DNA of 64,000 bases. It comes from Methylorubrum rhodinum (GTDB lineage: Bacteria; Pseudomonadota; Alphaproteobacteria; Rhizobiales; Beijerinckiaceae). The notes below the pieces were generated by a model. That model made no database searches. It saw only the letters and a program-made list of their open reading frames with translations, and was not told the origin of the DNA. The stretch lies in NCBI RefSeq assembly GCF_014199935.1, contig NZ_JACHOP010000005.1, forward strand, positions 244,045-308,044, given 5' to 3'. Shown piece after piece: positions 57,308 through 64,000 of this stretch. The position numbers and the translations under genes were made by a program. Numbering within the stretch: position 1 is the stretch's first letter; the number at the start of each line of letters is the position of its first letter.

Positions 57308-59254
57308 TCAGCGTCCCGGATCGACGCCGCGGCGGGCGCGCAGGCGGCGCAGGATCGGGTTCAGCAGCGCGTAGCGCGCCCGCATCACCGCGTGCGGCAG
57401 GGCCTTGAGGGCGAGCGCCGTCGCGGGCGCCCCCGCGCGGGCTTCGCTCAGCCGGTCGAGCAGGTGCTCGGGCGTGCAGGGCTTCATCGCCACCGGATCG
57501 AGATAGAGCGGGTAGATGAGCAGCGCGCCCGCCACCAGCTCGTCGAGGGCGAGGCGCCGGCCGCGATCGGCGCCGGGCGCCAGGTCCTCGGTGAGGCCCC
57601 AGCCGGCATAGAACGGGCGCCCGTGGGTCGCGACGGTGAGGCCGCGAATCAGCGCTTCGAAGCCCGCCAGCGAGGTCATGGTCTCGACGTGGTGGACCCG
57701 GTCGAGCAGGTCGACGATGGACAGGCCGGTCACCACGCGGTCGGCGAGCGCGCGCGTCGCGTCCTCGGGGATCGCGCCCGTGCGAAAACCCGCCTCCACG
57801 TCCGGATGCGGCTTGTAGAGCAGGAAGGCGTCGGGGTTGCGGGCCCGCGCCGCCCTCAGCAGCGCGAGGTTGCCGCGCACCGCCTGCGAGCCGGTCAGCA
57901 CCGAGGCGTCGTCCTCGACCTGCCCCGGCACCAGCACGATGCGCCGCCCTTGCGGGACGTCCAGGCCGCCGGCGGCGAGCCCGACATTGTACTTGCTGAG
58001 CCGCCGCGCCACGATCGCGGCGCGCAACGCGCCCGCCCGCCCGGTCAGCTCGGGCGGAAAAACGGTGTCCTTCAGGAGATGGGCGAGCCGGCTCTCGACG
58101 CGCGGGTCGTAGTAGATGCCGCGATCGTCGACGACGATGGAGGCGCCCGGCTTCAGGCTCGCGCCGAGTCCGACCGAGCGCAGAAAACCGTCCTCGACGC
58201 GGGCGAAGGGCAGGCCGGCCTCCGTGCAGAGCCGCGGCAGCGCCTCCGGGCAGCGCGTCGCCCAGGCCCAGACCGCGCCGTCGTGCCGGCGGGCCAGCGC
58301 CACCGCCTCGGCGGCCGCCATCGTGTGCAGCGGCCGTCCGCCGGGACCGTCGGCGAAGGCGTCGAGCGCCTCCCGCTTCCAGCCCGAGACGCCGACGAGG
58401 ACGATGCGGCGGCCGTTGCCGCGGAAGCGCGCGGTGAGCCACGCCACCCGCTCGACCGCGTCGAGGAGCGGGATCGGCCGGCGCGTCCACGGATCGAAGG
58501 CATGCACGCCCGCGCCGAAGCGCAGGGTCAGCGAGCCGGCCGCCTCCACCGGCACCGGGCCGCGCGACGGGTCGGTGCACAGGGCGGGAAAGCCGGCGAG
58601 ATGCGCCTCGCAGGCCGCCGCCGAGGAGGCGACGTGGATGCGGCCGGCCAGAGGGAACAGCGCGAACGGATCGACGGGCTCGGCGAAAATCGTCAGCCGC
58701 GGGTCATGTGGCAGGCCGGTGGGCGGGCAACCCTCGGGCCCGGCGGCGACGAAACACTCGTCGGGAAAGGCGCGCAGCAACTGCGCCAGGAAGGCGGGGG
58801 TGCGGCGTGCGGCGGCGAGATCGGGGTCGATCAGGGCGAGCGACGGGCGTGGTTCGGCGGCGAAGGCTTTCGTCCCATGGCCCCGCGGGAAGCGGTTGAA
58901 GCCGCTGAGACCCGACGCGCGCAGGGCCTCGGCAAGGCCCGGCGGGGGCGGTCCGCCGCCCAGCGGGCGCCCGGCATGGCTCAGGCGCAAGGTAGAGAGG
59001 CCGGTCGCGGGGGAATCGTAGGGGCTCAAGAGCGGCCCCGGCGCGACCCGCAGCACGCCGGCCCGGCCCGTAGCCGGGAAGGCCGCGCCGGGCGTCCAGA
59101 GCGCGGGCGCGCCGGGTCGGCCGAGGCGCAGGGGGCGCCCCGTGCAGGCCTCGATCTCGGCGGGCAGGCGGCGCAGGGGCGCGCTCAGCGGCAGGAAGGA
59201 GCGGGGCAGGGGGGGGTGTGCCCCGCGCGGATCAGGGGAGGGCGCATCGGCCAT
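57308..59254 (-). CDS. kpsC: Capsule polysaccharide beta-Kdo transferase KpsC, N-terminal domain degenerate
   Basis: A 648-residue KpsC. The C-terminal half is canonical: RSVGLGASLKPGASIVVDDR, YYDPRVESRLAHLL, VLVPGQVEDDASV, LYKPHPDVEAG and HVETMTSLAGFEALIRGLTV followed by GRPFYAGWGLTED. The N-terminal half has the same overall order but lacks the GxPFYAGWGLT motif (it reads AGRIHVASSAAACEAHLAGF, then ALCTDPSRGPVPVE). KpsC normally uses two glycosyltransferase domains to alternate linkages of the poly-Kdo linker; here the first may be altered or inactive. It shares the operon with the LTA-synthase-like gene (4-base gap) and is divergent from kpsS. Confidence 0.9.
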   Translation of the reverse strand: MADAPSPDPRGAHPPLPRSFLPLSAPLRRLPAEIEACTGRPLRLGRPGAPALWTPGAAFPATGRAGVLRVAPGPLLSPYDSPATGLSTLRLSHAGRPLGGGPPPPGLAEALRASGLSGFNRFPRGHGTKAFAAEPRPSLALIDPDLAAARRTPAFLAQLLRAFPDECFVAAGPEGCPPTGLPHDPRLTIFAEPVDPFALFPLAGRIHVASSAAACEAHLAGFPALCTDPSRGPVPVEAAGSLTLRFGAGVHAFDPWTRRPIPLLDAVERVAWLTARFRGNGRRIVLVGVSGWKREALDAFADGPGGRPLHTMAAAEAVALARRHDGAVWAWATRCPEALPRLCTEAGLPFARVEDGFLRSVGLGASLKPGASIVVDDRGIYYDPRVESRLAHLLKDTVFPPELTGRAGALRAAIVARRLSKYNVGLAAGGLDVPQGRRIVLVPGQVEDDASVLTGSQAVRGNLALLRAARARNPDAFLLYKPHPDVEAGFRTGAIPEDATRALADRVVTGLSIVDLLDRVHHVETMTSLAGFEALIRGLTVATHGRPFYAGWGLTEDLAPGADRGRRLALDELVAGALLIYPLYLDPVAMKPCTPEHLLDRLSEARAGAPATALALKALPHAVMRARYALLNPILRRLRARRGVDPGR

Positions 59255-59531
59255 GGCCGGCCCGCCATAGCCCAAGGGGTGCCCCGGCGCGAGGCGGGAT
59301 GAAAATTTCGGGGATTGTGGGGATCGTCGCCCGATCCGACACAAGCGAGCCGCAATCGCCCCCGAGAGAGAAGGCGTTCCGGCCGCGAATGTGGCGGGCC
59401 GGCAACGGAGATCGTGAATTGTGTTGATGTTCCGGCGCCGCGGTTGCAGGCGGCCGGGACGACGTGCGACGCGTCTCACTCGGATGTCGTCGACCCGCCG
59501 CCTCACGCGTTCAGGGACCCCGCGCCTCGGA
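59255..59531. other. Divergent region between kpsC and kpsS
   Basis: 277 bases holding the promoters of both capsule genes; no clear hexamers could be set. Near 59515-59535 the sequence CCCCGCGCCTCGGAATGACG resembles one arm of the family B repeat and runs into the kpsS start. Confidence 0.4.
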
Positions 59532-60839
59532 ATGACGCAGCCTCGCGCAGACGCTTCGAGCAGCCCCGCTGCGACGTTCCTGTTCTTGCAGGGGATCGCG
59601 TCTCCGTTCTTCTCCGATCTCGGTCAGGCCCTGCGTGAGCGCGGATTCAATGTCCGCCGCATCAACTTCTCGGCGGGCGACTGGCTGTTCTGGCGCCTGC
59701 CCTCCGACAATTACCGCGGCAACCGCGAGGGCTGGGACGCCTTTCTCGAAGCCTATATCCGCACGCACGCCATCACCGACATCGTGCTGTTCGGTGATTG
59801 CCGGCCCTACCATCAGGCGGCGATCCAGACGGCCAAGCCGATGGGCGTGCGCATCCACGTGTTCGAGGAGGGCTATATCCGCCCCTACTGGATCACCTGC
59901 GAGCAGGGCGGGGTGAACGGCAACTCGCCGCTGCCCAAGCGCGCGGAGGAGATCCGGGCGCTCGCCCGCAAGCTGCCGCAGGCCGGCCGCGCCATGCCGC
60001 TGACCGGCGACATGGCCCGCCGCAGCCTCTGGGACATCGGCTTCAACGTCGCCAATGTCGGCTTCCCCTACCTCTATCCGGGCTTCCGCAGCCACCGGCC
60101 GAATCACATCGCCGCGGAATACGGCGGCTGGATCAAGAAGTTCATCCGCCGCAAGCGCACACGGCGCGAGGCCGTGCGCGTCTGCGAGAACTACCGGGCG
60201 GTCAACGCCGACTATTTCCTGCTCCCGCTCCAGCTCGACAGCGACTACCAGATCCGCGTCCACTCGCCGTTCCTCGGCGTCGAGGGCTTCATGGACCGGG
60301 TGATCGCCTCCTTCGCCCGGCATTCGAGCGCGCCGACGCGGCTCTTGGTGAAGCTGCACCCGCTCGACAGCGGCATCATGAACTGGCGCAAGCGCGCCCG
60401 GCAGGCGGCCAAGCGGCACGGCTGCAACGACCGGCTCGACTTCATCGACGGCGGCGACCTGCCCCAGCTGATCGACGGCAGCCGCGGCGTCGTGCTGGTG
60501 AACTCGACGGTCGGCATGCTGGCGCTGGAGCGCGGCCGGCCGACGCTCGCCTTCGGGCAGGCGGTCTACAACATGCCGGGCCTGACGCATCAGGGCGACA
60601 TCGACACCTTCTGGAGGAACCCGCGCGCCCCGGACATGGAGCTGATGGAGGATTTCCGCCGGGTCGTCATGCACCGCACCCAGATCAACGGCGGCTACTT
60701 CTCGCCCTCCGCCATCGAGCGGGCGGTCGCCGGGGCGGTGCCGCGACTGGAGGCGGCGCTGCCGCCGGCCGCCTTGGCCGCAGCCCGCGACCGTCGCGAG
60801 GGCACCGAGCGGGCGGGACGGCTCTCGCCGGCCTATTGA
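59532..60839 (+). CDS. kpsS: Capsule polysaccharide Kdo transferase KpsS
   Basis: A 435-residue KpsS: ATFLFLQGIASPFFSDLGQA, NFSAGDWLFWRLPSDNYRGN, TDIVLFGDCRPYHQAA, HVFEEGYIRPYWITCEQGGV, LLVKLHPLDSGIMNW and VVLVNSTVGMLALERGRPTL followed by AFGQAVYNMPGLTHQG. It adds the first beta-Kdo to lyso-phosphatidylglycerol in ABC-dependent capsules. The ATG at 59532 fits the family N-terminus; upstream in-frame ATGs lie in repeat-like sequence. Followed at 55 bases by an SDR gene and a formyltransferase gene. Confidence 0.92.
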   Translation: MTQPRADASSSPAATFLFLQGIASPFFSDLGQALRERGFNVRRINFSAGDWLFWRLPSDNYRGNREGWDAFLEAYIRTHAITDIVLFGDCRPYHQAAIQTAKPMGVRIHVFEEGYIRPYWITCEQGGVNGNSPLPKRAEEIRALARKLPQAGRAMPLTGDMARRSLWDIGFNVANVGFPYLYPGFRSHRPNHIAAEYGGWIKKFIRRKRTRREAVRVCENYRAVNADYFLLPLQLDSDYQIRVHSPFLGVEGFMDRVIASFARHSSAPTRLLVKLHPLDSGIMNWRKRARQAAKRHGCNDRLDFIDGGDLPQLIDGSRGVVLVNSTVGMLALERGRPTLAFGQAVYNMPGLTHQGDIDTFWRNPRAPDMELMEDFRRVVMHRTQINGGYFSPSAIERAVAGAVPRLEAALPPAALAAARDRREGTERAGRLSPAY

Positions 60840-60894
60840 TCGCAGAGGCCGCGACAGGCTTTACAGGCCGCGTCCCGCGCCCCATCCCGTCGCG

Positions 60895-61665
60895 ATGCCC
60901 GTCATCCTCATCACCGGCGCCTCCAGCGGCATCGGCACCGCCCTGGCGCGGCGCTGCGCCCGACAGCCGGGCACGCACCTCGTCCTCACCGGTCGCGACC
61001 GCTTGCGCCTCGACGCCGTGGCCGACGAGTGCCGGGCTCTCGGCGCGTCCGTTCGCACCGGACTGTTCGACGTGCGGGAGCGCGAAACGGTCGGGGCGTG
61101 GCTGCGGGAGATCGACGGGCAGACGCCGCTGGACCTCGTCGTCGTCAACGCCGCGGTGAACGGCGGCCATCCTGCCGGCGGCCTGGAGACCGAGGCGACG
61201 GCGTTCGAGACCGCCGACATCAATTATGGCGGCGCGCTCAATGTGCTGCTCCCCACCGTCACCCTGATGAGCGGGCGCGGGCGCGGGCAGATCGCGCTGG
61301 TCTCCTCGCTCGCGGCCTATGCGCCGCTGCCGGACGCGCCGGCCTATAGCGGGGCCAAGGCGGCTTTGCTGGCCCACGGGCTGGCGCTGCGGGCCAAGCT
61401 GAAGCCGCACGGCGTGCGCGTCAGCGTGGTGACGCCGGGCTACGTCAAGACGCCGATGGGCGGCGTCATCAAGGGCTGGCGCCCGCTGGAGATGAGCGCC
61501 GACGAAGCCGCGGAGCGCATCCTGCGCGGGCTGGAGCGGGACCGCGACGTCGTCGCCTTCCCCTGGCTGCTGGCGGCGCTGGCCCGCGGAGCGCTGCTGG
61601 TGCCCGAACGGGTGCGGAGCCTCGGCCTGCGGGGCCTGCGCTTCCGCAACCGGCCGCGCCGATGA
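60895..61665 (+). CDS. SDR family oxidoreductase of the capsule region
   Basis: A 256-residue classical short-chain dehydrogenase: TGASSGIGTALARRC nucleotide motif, VVNAAVNGG (NNAG-like), catalytic Ser in ALVSSLAAYAPL and the YSGAK catalytic pair (Tyr and Lys). It ends with a hydrophobic, Arg-rich tail (VAFPWLLAALARGALLVPER). It is coupled to the formyltransferase gene by an ATGA overlap and follows kpsS, so it probably acts in making a capsule sugar or lipid part; the substrate is unknown. Confidence 0.88.
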   Translation: MPVILITGASSGIGTALARRCARQPGTHLVLTGRDRLRLDAVADECRALGASVRTGLFDVRERETVGAWLREIDGQTPLDLVVVNAAVNGGHPAGGLETEATAFETADINYGGALNVLLPTVTLMSGRGRGQIALVSSLAAYAPLPDAPAYSGAKAALLAHGLALRAKLKPHGVRVSVVTPGYVKTPMGGVIKGWRPLEMSADEAAERILRGLERDRDVVAFPWLLAALARGALLVPERVRSLGLRGLRFRNRPRR

Positions 61666-62510
61666 GGGCCGCGCCGCAGCTCGCGATCTTCGCGCTGGAG
61701 GCGCTGCCGAACGCCCGCGCGCTCCGCCGCTTCATTGCCGACAACTCGGAAACAATCGCGTTCGTGGGGCTGTCGCACGCGGAGCGCCCCTCGGCCGGCG
61801 GGCTGGTCGCGCAGGTGCGGCGGCATCTGGCCCGCTCGGGGCCGCGCTTCCTGCCCTATCTCGCGGTCAATTTCGGCCTGCCGGATCTGGTCAACGGCGC
61901 GGCGAGCGCCCTGCGGCGCAACGGCTCCCCGGAGGCGACGCCGCTGGCGCCGCTGTGCCGCCGCCTCGGCATCCCGGTTTTGACGGTGGACGACGTGAAC
62001 GGACCGGAGGTCGCCGAAGCCTTCGCAAAATATGCCCCCGACCTGATCGTCTCGTTCCACTTCGACCAGATTTTTTCGCAAGGCACACTCGACCGGGCGC
62101 CGCTCGGCGGCCTCAACGTCCACCCGAGCCTGCTGCCGCGCCATCGCGGCCCGACCCCGACCCTGCACGCGCTCGCCGACGGCGACCGAGCTTTCGGCGT
62201 TACCGTCCACCGCCTTGCAGTCGCGATCGATGCCGGGGCGGTCCTGGCGCAGGCGGCGGTGCCGCTTCCGCCCGGCACGAGCGCGACCCGCGCCGCGATC
62301 CTGCTGCACGAGCGCGGGCGCGAGTTACTCGAAACCGTGATCGCCGAGATCGCAGAGCGGGGCGCGGTGCCGAATGGCGAAGGCGTGCCGGTCCTGCCCT
62401 ATCGCGGCTTCCCGGACCGGGCGCTGCTCGCCCGGATGCACCGGGCGGGCCTGCTTCTCGTGGATCGGGGCGATTGGCGGGCCGCGCTCGGCCTCGCGTC
62501 AGGCCCGTAG
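61662..62510 (+). CDS. Formyltransferase-fold protein (sugar N-formyltransferase-like)
   Basis: A 282-residue protein with the formyltransferase core: SFHFDQIFSQGTLDRAPLGG, then the triad Asn152, His154 (LNVHPSLLPRHRGPTP) and Asp190 (VAIDAGAVLAQ). Unlike methionyl-tRNA formyltransferase it lacks the C-terminal OB domain, so transfer to a nucleotide sugar or small amine is more likely. It is coupled to the SDR gene (ATGA) and lies after kpsS, suggesting N-formylated sugars in the capsule. Its 3' end overlaps the convergent metY by 12 bases. Confidence 0.82.
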   Translation: MRAAPQLAIFALEALPNARALRRFIADNSETIAFVGLSHAERPSAGGLVAQVRRHLARSGPRFLPYLAVNFGLPDLVNGAASALRRNGSPEATPLAPLCRRLGIPVLTVDDVNGPEVAEAFAKYAPDLIVSFHFDQIFSQGTLDRAPLGGLNVHPSLLPRHRGPTPTLHALADGDRAFGVTVHRLAVAIDAGAVLAQAAVPLPPGTSATRAAILLHERGRELLETVIAEIAERGAVPNGEGVPVLPYRGFPDRALLARMHRAGLLLVDRGDWRAALGLASGP

Positions 62511-63779
62511 GGCGGCGTCGAGGTCGTCGATCAGATCCTGCGGGTCCTCGATGCCGATCGAGAGCCGCACCACCTCCGGCCCGGCGCCCGCGGCACTTTT
62601 CTGCGCGTCGGTAAGCTGGCGGTGCGTGGTCGAGGCCGGGTGGATCACCAGCGAGCGGGTGTCGCCGATATTGGCCAGATGGCTGAAGAGTTGGAGGTTC
62701 GACACCAGCTTCACGCCGGCCTCGTAGCCACCTTTCAGGCCGAAGGTGAACACCGCGCCCGCGCCCTTGGGCGTGTAGCGCTGCGCCAGCGCGTGATACT
62801 TGTCGGTCTCCAGCCCCGGATAGCTCACCCAATCGACGAGCTCGTGGCTGGCCAGGAATTTGGCGACCTGAAGCGCGTTGTCGGAATGCCGCTGCATCCG
62901 CAAGGGCAGGGTCTCGATGCCGTTGAGGATCAGGAAGGCGTTGAACGGCGAGAGCGCCGGCCCGAGATCGCGAAGCGAGAGAACCCGCACCGCGATCGCG
63001 AAGCCGAAATTCCCGAACGTTTCGGCCAGCACCATGCCGGCATATTCGGGCCGGGGCTCTGACAACATCGGATAGCGCGCGTCGCCCTGCCACTGGAACG
63101 TGCCGCCGTCGACGATGAGCCCGCCGATCGAATTGCCGTGGCCGCCCAAGAACTTGGTGGCCGAGTGGACGACGATGTCGGCACCGAACTCGAACGGCTT
63201 GATCAGGTACGGCGTCGCCATCGTGTTGTCGACGATGAGCGGGATGTTGTGGCGCTTGGCGATGACGCTCAGCGCCGCGATATCCGTGATCACGCCGCCG
63301 GGGTTGGCGATGGATTCACAGAAGATCGCCTTGGTGCGCGGGGTGATGGCGCGCTCGAACGAGTCCGGATCGTCGGTGTCGGCCCAGACCACCTGCCAGC
63401 CGAAGTTCTTGTAGGAATGGTTGAACTGGTTGATCGAGCCGCCGTAGAGCTTGTTGGCCGCGATGAACTCGTCGCCCGGCTGCATCAGGGCGTGCATCGT
63501 CAGGAACTCGGCGGCGTGGCCCGAGGCCACCGCGAGCGCCGCCGTGCCGCCTTCGAGCGCCGCGATGCGCTCCTCCAGCACCGCGTTCGTCGGGTTGGTG
63601 ATGCGGGTGTAGATGTTGCCGAAGGCCTGCAGCCCGAACAGCGAGGCGGCGTGATCGACGTCGTCGAACACGAAGCTCGTGGTCTGGTAGATCGGCGTCG
63701 CCCGCGCGCCCGTCGCCGGGTCGGGGGTCGCGCCCGCGTGGATCGCGAGGGTGTTGAAGCCGGGCTGGCGGTCGGTCAT
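62499..63779 (-). CDS. metY: O-acetylhomoserine aminocarboxypropyltransferase (sulfhydrylase)
   Basis: A 426-residue Cys/Met-metabolism PLP enzyme: IYQTTSFVFDDVDHAASLFG, GNIYTRITNPTNAVLEERIA, Lys209 in SATKFLGGHGNSIGG as the Schiff-base residue, and RLSIGIEDPQDLIDDLDAAL at the end. Its length and the NIYTRITNPT motif point to MetY, which forms homocysteine from O-acetylhomoserine and sulfide. No SAM riboswitch was found in the 135 bases upstream. Confidence 0.94.
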   Translation of the reverse strand: MTDRQPGFNTLAIHAGATPDPATGARATPIYQTTSFVFDDVDHAASLFGLQAFGNIYTRITNPTNAVLEERIAALEGGTAALAVASGHAAEFLTMHALMQPGDEFIAANKLYGGSINQFNHSYKNFGWQVVWADTDDPDSFERAITPRTKAIFCESIANPGGVITDIAALSVIAKRHNIPLIVDNTMATPYLIKPFEFGADIVVHSATKFLGGHGNSIGGLIVDGGTFQWQGDARYPMLSEPRPEYAGMVLAETFGNFGFAIAVRVLSLRDLGPALSPFNAFLILNGIETLPLRMQRHSDNALQVAKFLASHELVDWVSYPGLETDKYHALAQRYTPKGAGAVFTFGLKGGYEAGVKLVSNLQLFSHLANIGDTRSLVIHPASTTHRQLTDAQKSAAGAGPEVVRLSIGIEDPQDLIDDLDAALRA

Positions 63780-63915
63780 CGCGAAAACTCCTCTGGGAGC
63801 CGTCGTTTACGCCCCCGGTCTGAAGGGGTGCAAGGGTGGATGCGGCGAGGCAGGACTGCGAAGTCGGGTTCAGGTGAACCCATGGCCTCCCGCTTACCCC
63901 TCCGCCGTCATCAAC

Positions 63916-64000
63916 TCAGTTCGTGGCGACCTGTCGTTTTTCGGCGAAGGCGTCGCGCAGGCGCGCGTTTGCGATGACGATGAGGCGCCGCATGAGGGCG
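63916..64000 (-). mobile_element. 3' end of an IS110-family transposase gene (cut by the window)
   Basis: The last 28 codons on the minus strand read ALMRRLIVIANARLRD followed by AFAEKRQVATN and stop (63916-63918). The MRRLIVIANARLRD block is the C-terminal signature of IS110/IS116/IS902 transposases. The gene continues beyond position 64000. The terminal repeats are not visible; IS110 elements usually lack them. Confidence 0.75.

Noticed and set aside
63780..63915. SAM-type riboswitch upstream of metY
   Set aside because: None of the conserved SAM-II or SAM-I core sequences could be found in this short leader.
1..64000. CRISPR arrays, tRNA and rRNA genes
   Set aside because: No regularly spaced direct repeats were seen, and no tRNA-like TTCGA-containing cloverleaf or rRNA sequence was recognised by eye.

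Overview
This is a high-GC alphaproteobacterial chromosome segment, most consistent with Methylobacterium/Methylorubrum. The evidence is genes for methanofuran/methanopterin-type cofactors (MfnB, an amino-acid-kinase partner, a dihydropteroate-synthase-like protein, DUF447), an MxaD-like periplasmic protein, and an ABC cluster that matches in content and order the lanthanide-uptake (lut) locus of Methylorubrum extorquens. The genus assignment is inference from gene content; no rRNA or tRNA gene was seen.

Layout. (1) 0.3-4.6 kb, minus strand: MxaD-like protein, then a tightly coupled cofactor operon mfnB - kinase - DHPS-like - DUF447 (TGATG and ATGA overlaps). (2) 4.7-11.8 kb: DUF2380 protein, then lutA-like binding protein, a HicB-like/HicA pair, a YVTN beta-propeller, a cupredoxin-fold protein without copper ligands, a small exported protein, ABC ATPase, permease and an exported alpha-helical protein, closed by a small exported protein on the other strand. 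(3) 12-17.3 kb: XRE-cupin regulator divergent from glxBCD-glnT (glutamate-synthase-like domains plus type III glutamine synthetase). (4) 17.4-29.2 kb: housekeeping and redox genes (ssb, enoyl reductase, OYE, glutathionyl-hydroquinone reductase, CnoX-like thioredoxin, LON-domain protein, Trm112, Tim44-like, histidine kinase). (5) 29.3-35.5 kb: two tandem LapG-like proteases, PilZ and PAS proteins, rhomboid, outer-membrane protein, CBS protein. (6) 35.7-42.2 kb: patatin, hisI, folE, IscU-like scaffold, yidD, thrS, a Rossmann-like protein. (7) 42.3-52.4 kb: membrane and exported proteins, porin-like Omp, Tat-exported ferritin-like protein, ispA, mtgA, class II photolyase, a probable small RNA, TRAP binding protein. 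(8) 52.5-62.5 kb: phosphatase, Liv-type binding protein, then a capsule region (Wza-like exporter, LTA-synthase-like enzyme, kpsC, kpsS, SDR, formyltransferase). (9) metY and the 3' end of an IS110-type transposase at the right edge.

How the parts fit. Regions 1 and 2 serve one-carbon metabolism: one makes the cofactors that carry formaldehyde- and formate-level carbon, the other probably brings in the lanthanide needed by lanthanide-dependent methanol dehydrogenase. Region 3 handles glutamate, glutamine or methylamine nitrogen. Region 8 builds and exports a Kdo-linked capsule whose decoration genes look unusual.

The most notable structural signal is a set of palindromic intergenic elements built like REPINs (two inverted REPs around a variable core). 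At least four families are visible. Two copies of one family lie in frame inside the 5' ends of genes: the cofactor kinase, and the signal-peptide region of the small lut protein. The second is an intergenic small RNA whose internal TTTCCTCCCT motif and terminator resemble the alphaproteobacterial MmgR (alpha-r8) family.
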